Positions 24,701-37,736 of a stretch of DNA of 64,000 nt are shown piece after piece (the stretch's first letter is position 1; each line of letters opens with the position of its first letter). Source of the DNA: Acephala macrosclerotiorum. Taxonomy: Eukaryota; Ascomycota; Leotiomycetes; Helotiales; Mollisiaceae. The notes below the pieces were generated by a model. The model was given only the letters and a program-made list of their open reading frames with translations, had not been told where the DNA came from and searched no databases. The position numbers and the translations under genes were made by a program. The stretch spans positions 52,562 to 116,561 of the forward strand of contig MU119377.1 in the NCBI GenBank assembly GCA_014904845.1. The letters run 5' to 3'.

Positions 24701-26626
24701 AAAATTAAAAAATTATATATCGCATTTTAATAAATTCGATTTAATTTGATTAAAATTTTTAATAATATATTTAAATATTATAATTAAATTTTTTTTTTAA
24801 ATTTAAATATTTTAATAATTTATTAAAAATTTTATTAATAAATTTTATAATATATTATTTATAAAATTGTTTTTTCGATTTAATAATTATAAAAAAACGT
24901 TAATATATTTAAAAAATACAAATAATAATTTAATAATTATAAATTTAAATAAAATAAATTTAAAAAATAATTGATTATTATTATTAATAATATAAATATT
25001 TAAAATATTAATATTTTATTTTTTAATCGATTTTAATAATAATAATATTATTATTATTAATTTTTTTATATACAAATTTTTATTTTTTTAAATTTTTTAA
25101 TTTATTTATTTTTTGTTTTAATATTTATATTAATTAAATTTAAAAAATATATTATTAAAAATAAAAAATATAAAATTATTATTATTTTATTTTAATTAAA
25201 TAATATACGTTTAATAAATAATTATATATATAATATAAATAATATTTAAAATTCGAATATTAATTTTTTTAATATTTTAAATATTCGTTTATTTAATAAT
25301 TTTATTAAATTTATTATATAACGTTTTATAAAAATTTAATTATTTAAAATTTATAAATTATATATTAAAAAAAACTTTTAAATTTATTTTAATATTCGTT
25401 TTTAATTTTTAAATATTATTATTATTTTTTATTATAAATAAATAATATTAATAAAAAATTAATTTTAATTTTTTTAATTAAATTGTTTATTAATTTAAAA
25501 ATTATAATAATTTTTTAAATAAATAAAAAAAATTATTTTATTATTATTTTTTTAAAAAATTAATATATTAAAATTTTTTTTTTTATATAATATATATTTT
25601 TTTTTAATATTTAATTTTTATGAATGAATTTTAAATTATAATTATTATTTTATTAATTTTTTTATAAAAAAAAATAAATATAATTTAAAATTTAAATTTA
25701 TTATACGTTAAATTTTTTTTAATAAATTTAAAATAATTTATTCGCGATTTAATAATTTTAAAAAAACGATAAATTAATTATTTAAATAAAAGTTTTTTTT
25801 AATATTAAAAAACGAATTTCAATTGAAAATTTTTTGAATTAAATTTAATTAAATATTATAAAAAAATTTTTTAAAAATTAAAATTAAATATTTATAAAAT
25901 AAAAATTTTTATTAATTGAATTTATATTAATAATTTTAATTTTTTTAATTTTTTTATTTTATTTTTTATAAATTTAATATTTATTAATATTAATAATAAA
26001 TTTAAAATCTTTTTTAAAAATCGATTTTAAAAATTTTTTAATAATAAATTTTTTTTAATAATATTTAATTTGAAAAAATTAATATAATTTTTAATATAAT
26101 TTATTATATAAAATTTTTAAATTATTTTATTATTCGATATAAAAATTTTTAATAATTAAATTATTAAAATTTATTTAAAAACAAAAATTATAATTTAAAT
26201 TAAATTAATTTTTTAATATTTTAAAATAAAAAAAATAAAATTTATTAATATTTTTTTTTATTAAATTTTAAAAAAAAAAAAATTGTAAAAAAATTTAATA
26301 TTAATAAAAATATTAAAAATAATAATAATAATTTAAAAAATTTCAAATTTAAATTTTTTTTTTTTTTAATTTTTTTTTTTCGAAACTCGAAATAAATTTA
26401 TTATATAAAAAAATAATTAATTTTAAAAATAATATTAATTATATATTTTTTAATATATAAAATTTTTTTATTTATTATAAAATAATTAAAAAAAAAATTT
26501 TTTTTTATTTTAATTAATTAATTAATTTATAAATTATAAATTATTTTAAATAAATTTAATTTATTAATTAAAACGAATTAATATATAATTAATTTTTTTA
26601 ATTTTATATTTTATTAATTTTTTATA
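21714..26626 (+). mobile_element. Gypsy copy C, right part (3' half, heavily decayed)
   Basis: Homology to the element resumes immediately at the outer edge of copy B's 5' LTR. 21714-21780 aligns with the reverse complement of about 16840-16770, and 21781 onward runs parallel to position 1 onward of copy A. The end is a degraded 3' LTR at about 26416-26626. The span is 4.9 kb where copies A and B have 7.2 kb, so about a third was lost in small deletions. Nearly all surviving cytosines are in CpG. It is the oldest or most heavily mutated of the three copies. Confidence 0.85.
26416..26626 (+). repeat. Degraded 3' LTR of Gypsy copy C
   Basis: Aligns with 7053-7310 through shared blocks (AATTAATTAATTAATTT corresponding to the TGATTGATTGATT run, and AAACGAATTAATATATAATT near the end) but lacks about 25-30 bp near the start. 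Boundaries are approximate because of the low sequence complexity. Confidence 0.65.
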
Positions 26627-29600
26627 ATATTAATATAATAATTTTAATTTAAAATATAATTTTTAATATATATAATAAATTATTTTAATTATATATTTAT
26701 TATATAAATTAAATTGTTTATAAAAAAACAAATATTATATATTAAAATTATATAAATAATTATAATATATACGTTTTATTAATATAAATTAATTTATAAA
26801 ATTTTGATTTAAATTTAAATTATTATTATTTATTTTTATAAACGTAAAATTAATTTACGTTTAAAATTTTTATTTTATATAAAGTTTTTTTATTTATTTT
26901 ATAAAATTTAATATATTTATATTTTATTAATATTATATTATTTTATATTATTAATAATTATATAAACGAAATTAAATAAAATAAATTTTTTAATTTATAA
27001 TAAAAATTAAAATATTAAATATTTAATTAAAAATAATAAATAAAAATTTTTCGTTTTTATAAATATTTATTAAAAATAATTTAAATTTTTATAATTTTAA
27101 ATTATAATTATATAAAAATTATTAAATTAATTTTTTTTATATATTTTTATATATTTTTATTTTATTTGTTTATTTATTTTTCGAAATAATTATTTATTTT
27201 TTTTAATTATAAAAATATTAAACGTAATAAATATTATTAAATTAATATTTATATATATATTAATATAATATTATATTTTTTTATAATTTAATATTTTTTA
27301 AATTCATATTTTTTAAATTATATATTAAATTAAATATTTTTTAATAATATTAATATTTATTATTATTATTATAATATTTAAATTTTTATTGTTTTAATAA
27401 ATTATTTTAAAATTTTATATATATTATTTAATAGTATAATATTATAATTATTTATTTATATTTTAATATTTTTATTTAATTAATTTTTTATATTTTTATT
27501 TATTATTTATTTTTTTATTAAATATTTATATATTATTTAATAAATAAAAACGTTTTTAATTTATTTATTTATTATAAAATTTATTTAAAGTTTAATATTT
27601 ATATAATCTATTATTTTTAATTTAAAATATATTAAATTTTTATATTTTTTTTAAATTTATTTCGTTTTTAATAAAATTTATTTTCGTTTTATTTTTTCAT
27701 TTTTTCGTTTTTTATTATTATTATTTTTAAAAAAATAAATATAATTATTTCGATTTTATTAACGTTTAATAATTTTTAATCTTATTATTTTTTTAATTTT
27801 CATTTATTTTTAAATTATTTTAATATTATATTTATATAATATATAATTTTTTAATATATATATTTTTAATAAATATAAAAATTTATATTTAAATTTTAAA
27901 TAATTATATTATTTTATTTATTATTTATATTTTTATTATATTTTTTATAATTTATTTTTAATTAATTTAATTATTTATATTTTTTAAATAAAACTTTTTT
28001 TAATTAAATTATAATTTTATAAATTTATAATTAATATTTTATTTTTAAATTTTAAATTTTTTATTAAAAATTTTAATTTATTATTATGAAAAAAATTTAC
28101 AATAAATATTATTAATATATAAATTTATTAACGTTAATAATATTTAAAATAATTAATATTTTTTAATTAAATAAATAATATTATTTTATAATTTCGTATT
28201 AAATATTAAAAAATAATAATTTAACGTTTTAAATTTATATTTTAAACTTGAAAAAAATCATTTTAATAAATATTAAAATATTATTATATCGAATATAAAT
28301 TTTTAAAAACTTTATATTATTATACATAATTCGAAATATTAATTTTATAAATTATAAATATATATTTTTAAAAGTTTTTTTTGTAAATAATTTTTATATT
28401 TTATAATTATATTTAAAAAAAATAAAAATTAATAATATTATTTTAATTTAAAACTTTTAAATATTATTATAATAGAAATATTTAATAATTATTAATTTAA
28501 AATTATACAAATTATAATTATTTAATTAAATTAAATCAAAAGTTTTATATTATATAATACTTTTTTTAAAAATAAATAAAATTTATTATTAATTATAACT
28601 TTTATTAATTATTTAAAATTTAAAAATATTAATTTTTATTTAATTTTTATTTAAAACGATATATTATTATATAAATAAAAATAAATTTTTTTTTTACGAT
28701 TATATAATTTTTATATTAAAAAAATAAAAAAATTTTTTAATATTATTATTTATATATATATTAAATTATAAATATTTTATAAATAAATAAAAATTAAATT
28801 AAAATATAAAAAATTAATTAAACGATATTGAAAAAAATTATAAATAATTTTTTAAAATATTTTTTAATAAAAAAACGTTAATAATAAAAATAAAAAAAAA
28901 AACTTTATAAATAATATTAATAATAAAAAAATTACAATTTAAAAAATTAATTTTATAACGATTATAATAATAATTTTTTATTTTATATTAATAATACGAT
29001 TTTTAAAAAAATTATTTTTAAATTTTATAATATATTTAAAAATTTATTAAAATATTTTCGTAAAATTAAGAATTTTAATTTATAAATATTTTAAATTTAA
29101 AACGAAATCGATTTTTAATTTAATATATATATTTTATTTTATTTTATAATATTAAAAAAAAAAAATTTTAATTTTAAATTTTTTTTTTTAATATAATTTA
29201 ATTTTATTATTTATATTTTTTAATTTAATTTAAATATTAATTAATTAATTAATTAATTTGTTTATAATAATATTTATTACGTTTACGTTTAAAAAAACGA
29301 AAATAAAAATTTAAATTCGTATATTAAATTTTATAAAATTAAAATCGTAATATATTTTTAAATTTAAAAAATTTAAAAATTTAATTTATATTATTAATTA
29401 CAATTATTTTAATATAATATCAATTTATATATTTAATAAATACTTTGTTTTTAAAAGTTTTAAAATTTAAATTAATAAATATTATTATAAAAAAATTAAA
29501 AAAATTAATAATAAAATATATTTTTTAAAATTTAAATAAATTTTAAAAAATCGTTTAATATAATTTTATATATTAATATTTTTAAAATTAAAATTATTTA

Positions 29601-30460
29601 TTATTTTTTATAATTTATTAAATAATAATATTATTAAAAATCGTTTATATAAATAAATTTAATTATAAATATTAAAAATAATAAAATTTTAAATTTAATA
29701 TTAATAAAAAAATATTTTTAAAATATTTATTATATATTGATTTTTATTATTTTATATTTAATTAAATAATAAATTTATTAATAAAAAATATAATTTAATT
29801 TTTTAAAATTTAATAAACATTTAAAAAATAAAATATTTAATATATTTTTTATAATTTAATTAATTTTATAAAATTAATTAAATATTTTTATTTATATATA
29901 TATATTTTTTTAATAAATATTTACGATTTTTTAATTTTTAATAAATAATATAATAATTTTTAAATTTTAAATATTAATAAAACGATTTTGTTTTTTATTA
30001 AAAATATTTATATTAAAATTAATTTTTTTTTATATATTACAAAAAAAAGTTTTTTTATAAAAAATTAATTTTTTATTATAAACGTAAAATTTGAAATTAT
30101 TTTAAAAAAAAAATTAAATTAAATTAAAATTTATAATTTTAAAACGTTATTTAATATTTTATTAATATTTTTATTATTTTATAATAAATTATTTAATATA
30201 AAAATATTAATTAATTTTATTATATAATTTTATTATTAATTTTAAATTTTTATTAAACGATATAATTATTGATTTTTTTAAAAATTTTCGTTTAATTAAT
30301 TTCAATTTCACTTTTATTATTATTTTTTTATTTTTTATTTATTATAAAATCTTATAAATATTACGATCGATTATTATATATTTTATTAAAAATTATTTCT
30401 TTTGTAAATTTTATAAAATTTTAACGTTTATAAATTGAATTAATTTTATAATTTTATTTA
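26627..30460. other. AT-rich decayed DNA, origin not identified
   Basis: About 3.8 kb with very few G or C outside CpG. No ORF of useful length on either strand. I found no match to the Gypsy or Copia elements of this window by eye. The composition is that of an old RIP-mutated repeat. C content rises slightly toward 30240-30460, near the GT32 remnant. Confidence 0.6.
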
Positions 30461-30602
30461 ATTCGTCGATTGTATTCGCACATTTGATTTGATTTAATTA
30501 TTAATTGCTAGTAAAGAAAACATTCTATAAAAAACAATAAAAACAGTCAAAAAAAAATTCGTACATTGTTTAAATATCGTTGAAACTTTTCTCGTACTTC
30601 CG

Positions 30603-30920
30603 TTTTCTATTTTCAAAACGGATTTCCTTTATTACTTTTTCTTCAACGAAGGCGAGGTTTATAGCGATCTCGACGTTTCGTGCAATGATATATCGATCCG
30701 TGACTAAATACCGGCGCAATACAAGAAAAATGTAAATATTGTTGTAAAGTGAAAGTTTGATGTCGGTTGAGGCGATAGTTTCGTGCAGTAGTTTGCAACG
30801 TGAACGATCATAGCGAGGCCAGGATTACCGCACTTATCGATAGTACTGAACGATATCCTGGAGAGTTTGCGAGAGAAGACAAATGAATGTAATATTACGA
30901 TCGCAAACATGACATAGAGT
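30603..30920 (+). pseudogene. GT32 (Och1-like) alpha-1,6-mannosyltransferase fragment, RIP-damaged
   Basis: One + frame without frameshifts reads FSIFKTDFLYYFF, NEGEVYSDLDVSC (the DxD sugar-nucleotide motif of GT32 enzymes at SDLD), IPAQYKKNVNIVV, then TIIARPGLPHLSIVLNDIL and NITIANMT. Stops occur where Trp is expected (before IPAQY, before KFDVG, before FAT and TII), as TGG-to-TGA/TAG/TAA changes. Intact relatives are Golgi type II membrane enzymes that extend N-glycan outer chains. Here only the catalytic core remains, about 105 of several hundred codons, with no N-terminal anchor. The minus-strand ORF over the same place (30704-30910) is a shadow. A duplicated host gene caught by RIP fits best. 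The family call is from motif memory. Confidence 0.7.
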
Positions 30921-31024
30921 AATCACTGACTCGCGAACAAGAAAAAGAAGATTCACATTTTCTGCTTATACGAATAATATTATCAAGCGACGTAAAATGA
31001 AGTGGACCCTTAGAATTAATATTT

Positions 31025-31413
31025 TTTTCAGCGGTTGATAAACTCTGATCGTAAGTCTCTTTATAAAAATTCTTGCTTTAAATAATACAATTTAATTCTT
31101 TTTATTTAGTTTAATTAAAATCGTTTTTATTTTCGTCGATTTTTTTTTTAACGATAAAAAAAATTCGAAAAATGTAATTTTATTATTCGTATTTTTTTCG
31201 TAAAAAAAAAATATTAAAATCGAATTTTATAAATATAAATTTATCGATTATTTTAAAATAATTATAATATTTTAATATTTAAACTATTTTTTAAAACAAA
31301 ATTTATCGAATATATTATATAAAAATTCGATTATATTATTTATTATAATAAAATCGTTTTTATTAAATAAATATTTATTAAAAATATAATCGATTTTTTT
31401 AATAATTCGATCG
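31025..31413. other. AT-rich decayed DNA, left flank of the Copia insertion
   Basis: Low-complexity AT sequence whose remaining C and G are nearly all in CpG. Together with 37737-38200 it was one continuous block before the Copia element inserted at ATAAT. No gene seen. Confidence 0.6.
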
Positions 31414-31418
31414 ATAAT

Positions 31419-31647
31419 TGTCGGTTCAATCATGTGATCGCTTAGGCGATCGATTAGATGATCTTAGTTATGATCTCTATTGCCCTTGGCAACAGTTGCT
31501 TTAGCGTTCACTTTTTAATCTTACGTCTACTCTGTTTAATTATATAAGTAGAGAAATGCTCCTTCTAAGAAAAAGCAAATAGAATTGAATTATTGATATT
31601 AGACTAAGATTTTAGTGTTTCGTGATTTGTTTTTGGACGTTTTAATA
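31419..31647 (+). repeat. 5' LTR of the Copia element
   Basis: 229 bp, TG start, TA end (mutated CA). Compared by hand with the 3' LTR there are about 27 differences, all transitions as far as I can see, so identity is near 88% and the divergence is of RIP type. A divergence-time estimate from these LTRs would be invalid. Confidence 0.92.
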
Positions 31648-32613
31648 TTAATCAGTGATTGAACTCGTTCGATTATAGAGTAGCAAAGTTACTTACGAAG
31701 AAACAGCAATTGAATAAAATCGATCGAACAAAAAAGTTCAAATTGTACACAATTTATTGGTTCAATTGAACGTGAGAAAGAGTAGTTTTTGCTTGTACTA
31801 AAAGAGACTACTAGATTTCCAAAGAATATTGCGATTTTACGCTCGCTTTGTTTTTCTTGGTTTGAAATTGATTGATTTTTTATTTCACGCTTTATCGCGT
31901 ATTAATAACAAGTATTTTATTGTAATTTGTTGAACAATACTAAAAACAATTTTCATGAGCTCGATACGAAGACTCGTCGAATTAATATGTTTATCGAGCA
32001 CGATACGACTCGATAAAATGCTCTTCGAAAGCATGATTACACTCTCTCAAAGTACGACTTTGATCAGAGAAAGACTTCTCTATTACTCTTTCTATTTTTC
32101 GATTCGATACAATATACATTGAAATAAATACAGAGTTTCAAAGCGAGAAGTGATTAGAACTATAGATTATAAGTAGAATATAGAGAAGCATTTCTAGAAT
32201 GGACAAAAGAAATGTTTGAAAAGAGAATAAATAGAGACACGAAAAGAAAACTACGTGAAATTTTGCGGATAAATAGAGTATAAATATCGAAAAAACGATT
32301 TATTAAAGTTTTAAAAGTATTAGTAGATATTGCAAATAAAAAGAAACAATCAAAGTAATCGCATGAAGAAATTGTGAAAATGAGTTTAATAAGAAATTTC
32401 AACTCATAGAAGAATACAATCGATCCAAAGACAAAGCAAACTCGAAAGTTAGCGTTTTTCGCTATTTCTATCGAGAAAATTAAAAAGATAATATTAGTAC
32501 TTTTGAACTCCTTTTCTCAATTACTAAGACTTGCCATAGAACTTTTTATAGAGCAGACGACGCTATTCGAACATACGATACTTCAAAAACAATTCTAAAA
32601 GTACAATAGAATA
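31648..32613 (+). other. Copia leader between 5' LTR and the readable gag frame
   Basis: About 960 bp with no long frame. It begins TTAATCAGTGATTG right after the LTR, where a primer binding site is expected. I could not assign a tRNA. The true Gag start probably lies here, because the frame before 32614 is cut only by a TAA (32596) that could be a mutated CAA. The minus ORF 32160-32402 is a chance frame. Confidence 0.5.
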
Positions 32614-35600
32614 TTGTTACTAAATTTGCCGCCAAAGAACGAGAATTTGAAACGAAACTCGTCGTTTTTACTATTATTAGAAGTTGAAAAATTACCAAAG
32701 GATTTTAATCGATCAATATACAATTTCAATCGCGAGAATCAAGTAATATCCAGTCTCGGCAGAGAATTAATTATTCTTATAAAAATCTACGACAATAAGT
32801 TTAAATACTACGAAAAAAAAGACTCATTGAATATGTTTATATAAGTATTCGAAGATTTATATTCGAAAGCAAGCGTTAGACCTGAGAATTACCGTGACGC
32901 GTTTTCGACTATGTTTGCCGACGAGGCTAGCGAATTCTATTACCAGAAACTCGCTGGAAAAGGCTTGCTCTTCGATAGAATGATTGAGATTGTAAGATCG
33001 AATTTCGAGATCGAAGAACGCCGAAATAGAATATTCAATTAGTGGAACACGATTATACTCGCGTCAGTTCGAGCGCAAAACCCAGATAAGACGATTCTCG
33101 AATACTTCGAGATACTGCGCCAAAGACTGATTCAAAAACAGTTTGATCTACGCTCGAATATGCGAACAGAGACCACTATACGGAACAAGCTCTACTACGC
33201 TTGCCGAAGCGTACCAGAGTACTACTAGGCGCTCTTTCGATTTTCATCGAATTTCCAAGCGACATGCGAAAATGTCCGTAATGCGATTTCATTTCAAGCG
33301 AAAGTGGAAATAGTCTTTAGAACTTTTATAGTCGGAAAAAGAAAAGCTTATCGAGACATAATCAAATCATACTTCGCAGACTGCAAATATTACGATAAAA
33401 GTACTCAATATAGCGATCAGACTAATCACAAAAAGCCGATAATATACTAAAACAAGAAAAAGTATTTCGTTTGTAAGAATTCGAATTGTTAAAATACTCG
33501 CTATACGTTAAAAAAAAGAAAAAGAGCGTACGACGACTTTAAAAAGTCGAGACTGTTCGATAAAAATAAAATGATTTAATTCGTGATTGAGTTCGAAGAA
33601 CTAGATTTCGATATCGCTGAAAAATACGAACAATTCGTCGTTGAATTTGTTAAAGAAAAAGATTTATACGGAAACGATATCACGCGATCGACTAATTACT
33701 TTATGACATCCCACGGCACGATTGATAGACTTAGAATTATCGAATTACTCGATCGCCAGTCAATTTATTATACGATATTGAATGTCGCAATGCAATCGAG
33801 ATTGTTTTCGATGTTTATTAATACAAAAATGTACTTGACGAGTCACTACGTATTAAACGTTTTTATAAGCATTATAATCGATATTAGTACCGTTTAACGA
33901 TCGACTACCGACGAAAGTCAGTACTTGGCTTTTCAACGGATTCGAAACGTCAAATTGGACGGATTTAAAGTTGAAAAAGTAGTGATCAAATTTGAAATCG
34001 GCGAAATTTTATTTCTTGGGATTATCGATATCGACACGCTAATTAGACGTGTTACGTTTCACGTGGTTCTAATAGACGTGCTTTTTCTACTGTGCTTTCA
34101 AGATATGGACAGACTGCGAGTTAGATTCGATAATTTTGATAACGTGTTTATTTGAAATGGACAGCGTACGTCTATTATTAGAGCGTTTAAATATTTTTGG
34201 ATGTTGTTTGATTTATTCGAAAGTTTGATTTATAGTAGTTGTGAGATTTTTACGGCAAAAATCGATTTTATTACTTGTTATTTGACTGAGACGAAGTTCA
34301 AACGATTGCACAAGCGCTTCGAACATCCATCGGCCGCCAAATTCGCGCGAGTACTAGAGCGTAGAAAACATTCTACGAACTTCGAAGAAATTAAGAAGAT
34401 AACGAGGTTTTATTAGTAATGTCAAATGAATAGTAAATTCTTTGATCGTTTCAAGTTTACATTGCGCGACGATTATAACTTCAATTACTTCGTTTATTTA
34501 GACGTATTGTAGATCGACGAGAAATCAGTACTCCAAGTCGTAAACGAGATTACAGTATTTCAAGTCGCGAAGTTCTTTGTAAATATATCGGCGAAAGAAG
34601 CATAGAATGCTTTTCGAGCGTATTGAATCGACGTTTACTTTGGACTACCGATATTTGCTATTCATGACCTTAGAACGAATTTCAATTCTAAGGAATTTCG
34701 TGATAACGCTAAGAGTATAGATATTGATTTGAAGACTATACTAGTAGAAGCTCACAACTCGATTGGTCTAATAGAGAAGTACTACGTCCCATTGAAACGT
34801 GCGTATAATATATTACTTCGAGAATTTCTCGATTTGCGAAAAGAAGAGCGATTTCAAATAGTGATCAAAGTAGTCAACGATACGACGAGATCGAACGGCA
34901 TTATTTTTATACTTCTTGTTTTCGACGTTTACTCTCGAATATTACAATGGGACGCGCTTACAGTATCAATTGCCGTCAGAGTTAAAACGGTAGAAAGTAC
35001 AATAATCGCGGTCCGAGAATGTTATACTACTCGTCAAATCAACGACGCTCTACGAATGAAAAATAGTTTACAGAACTATTATTTAATCGATTTATTTTTA
35101 AATTCAAACGTATTTATTTGAAAAAAAAGTAAAAAATAAAGAAGATCGTATACGCTTTTGGCAGTAGATAGAGAAATATATCAATTACAATTATCAAATG
35201 AACTAAGGAATTTCCGTAGTACTACAGTAAAACCATTCTATTAAGATCTCGAGTAACTCGAAAAGCAATTAGAAAATTATTTATTAAAAAAAAACTTACT
35301 AGAAGATCTAGACTTAGAATCAAACTTCTCTAGAAGGAGTTCGAAAACAAGAGAAAATATGTTTGATTTATTTCGCTCGGCCAAGAAAATCTCGTATGCT
35401 TCGAAGGAGAACTTACGCTTATCTCGAATTGCAATAGAGATCTCTTTCTACGTTTCCAGTCTCGACGAACACATTTATATGACAATTTATATAAATATAA
35501 AAACTTTCGAAATTTATTTGATTAAGAAAAAAACTAAAAATAAGCAATTGTTTATAGATTTTCGCGCAAAAGAAATTATTACTACTTCAAGCGATCCGTT

Positions 35601-37125
35601 CGCAGTTTCTCATAAAAAAGAAATTAATAGACTAATCGTGAAAAAAGTTTTTAAACTAATTCTCAATAACTCGAAAAAAATTGGCAACCAACGAATTTTC
35701 GACTTAAGACTAGTAGACGAGATCAAAAGCATAGAAACGGTAACTCTATACGAGAAATCTCGTCTTGTGATCCAAGTATTCAATGATAAAAGTAAGAAAA
35801 CAATACTAATTCAATTTCCGACTATCCAGCGCATTAATCAACGAATCATCGTCGCTTTAATTCCATTTCTCAAATTCAAGGGAATTAGTCTTTACTTGAG
35901 AGACATTATTCAAGCATACGTGCAATCAACAATTTCACTAGCACGTGTTATTTTCGTCAGGTCTCCGAAGGAAATAACAAATAAGCTTTTATCGAACGTC
36001 GTTTTCAAAGTAATTAAACTTCTCTACGAAATCCCGAAAGCGAGAATACATTGGTATAGAACGTATAGTACTCACTACAGAGACAAACTCTCGATAAAAC
36101 TCTCAATCTTCGATCTCTATCTATTTATTACAAAAAGTAACTATACTCTATTCGAGATAATCAGTATGCAAATCGACAATACGCTCATTTTGAGAAATCA
36201 AGTTTTTATAGAACTAGAAAACTCTAAATTACAAAAAACCAAACTACTAACTAAATCTATAGAGTCTCTCACGCCGAATACTCTTCTACTATTTAACGAA
36301 TGCAAGCTAGTAGTGAATGAAATTGGAAATAGAATTATACTTTCGCAAAAAAAGCAAAATAAGCGCTTAGATTTAATTGATTCGAAATTAGACTTCTACA
36401 AGTAAACGTATCTCGAGCAACGTGTTCGAGAAATATATATCAGTTCTATTTGCCAATCGGAAGCTGCGTACGATATATCGGCGACAGCTCAATACCAACA
36501 TCTCGAAAAGAGGCAAATTGCAGCGCTAAATAAACGGTTACAATAGTAAATAGACAATCTCGACCGTGGACTCCGATTCCTTTGTCTAGACTTACATTCA
36601 ACGAAACTTTTCGTCTTTGTGGACGACTCTTTTGCTATGAATAAAGACCTCAGTTCGCAGATCGAATATGTCGTCGTTTTTGGTAATAAGACTTATAGCG
36701 ATAGACAATTCGATTTGCGAGACAATTTACTCTATTAAAGCTCAACGAAATACAAAAGAATTACTCGTGCTGTTCTAGCTTTTGAACTATACGCAATAAC
36801 AATAGGAATCGATATAGAAATCTCGATTTCTACTACTTTTAATCTCATCATAAAACGACTCGAGTTGAATTCAATTCTCGTGATTATTTGCACCGATTTT
36901 TTCTCTCTCTACGAGTACATGGTCAAGTTTGGCACTACCAAGGAAAAGCGTCTTATGATCGATATTATGACTATCAAACAATCGTATAAACGCAGGGAAT
37001 TCTCGGAGATTCGATGGATTACTAGAAACAATAATCCAATTGATGCCATAACTAAATTTAATACTAATAAAGCACTTGAGTCGCTCGTTAGTACTAATTG
37101 CTTTAATATCAAAGTACAGAGATAA
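32614..37125 (+). pseudogene. Copia Gag-Pol polyprotein, one frame with about twenty RIP stops
   Basis: All readable pieces (32614, 33583, 33925, 34201, 34729, 35359, 36865) share one frame over 1,504 codons, so there are no frameshifts, only stops. Gag: about 32614-33460. Zinc knuckle at 33472-33504: C-x4-C then a stop in place of Trp, and Tyr where the last His should be. GAG-pre-integrase HKRFEHPS is at about 34310. In the integrase core the Asp of YLDVL, the Asp of IHDLRTNF and the Glu of LIEKYY are all visible. RT spans about 35359-36400; its active site QIDN (36169-36180) has lost the second Asp by GAT-to-AAT. RNase H runs to KRLMIDIMTIKQSY and the terminal stop. Dead by stops and by the RT substitution. 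The minus ORFs at 36871-37146 are shadows. Confidence 0.93.
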
Positions 37126-37502
37126 GTGCAACGTCTCGAAGCCCAAGAATCAATCGACGAGGGCGAGAATAGCGGAAAAAGCGATCGTTAAAAAAAACAG
37201 TACTAAAAAAAAAGACGTATAATTATTGTTTTAGTGTTTTTAGTGTTTTTCGATATTTTCAGTGTTTTCAAAAGCAAAATTTCCGATTGACTCAAAGGTT
37301 ATAAACACCGAGTTTAAAAAAATTCCTCCAAATCTGACTTGATCGATCAGACATTACAACACGTGACAGCGACTAATTCACGATCAAATTTCCTTCTAAT
37401 ATTTAGTAGCGAAACAACGCATTAGCAATCGCGGTAGTACTCTCTTCTGTATCTGGTTTACGAGTTGGAAAAAGCGTCTTCTCCCAAAAAAAGAATTGCC
37501 AG

Positions 37503-37731
37503 TGTCGGTTCAATCATGTGATCGCTTAGGCAATCGACTAAATAATCTTAGTTATAATCTCTATTGCCCTTGGTAACAACTGCTCTAGCGTCCACTTTTT
37601 AATCTTACGTCCACTCTGTTTAATTATATAGATAGAGAAATGCCCCTTCTAAAAAAAGGCAAACAGAATTGAATCATTGATACCAGACTAAAATCTTAGT
37701 ATTTCGTGATTTGTTCTCGAACGTTTTAACA
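37503..37731 (+). repeat. 3' LTR of the Copia element
   Basis: 229 bp ending TTTTAACA, retaining the canonical CA end that the 5' LTR lost. An A-rich tract with few pyrimidines (AAAAAAAGAATTG, about 37483-37497) just upstream is a candidate polypurine tract. Confidence 0.92.
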
Positions 37732-37736
37732 ATAAT

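Larger units (their letters stand above)
31419..37731 (+). mobile_element. Ty1/Copia LTR retrotransposon, complete but inactive (6,313 bp)
   Basis: Two 229-bp LTRs starting TGTCGGTTCAATC and ending TTTTAA(C/T)A bound a single Gag-Pol frame. The 5-bp flanks are both ATAAT (31414-31418 and 37732-37736), a perfect target-site duplication that fixes the ends. Internal order is gag, protease region, integrase, RT, RNase H, which defines Copia as opposed to Gypsy. The element is far less AT-biased than its flanks. It therefore inserted into an already degraded block and has had fewer rounds of RIP, or escaped most of it. Confidence 0.95.
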
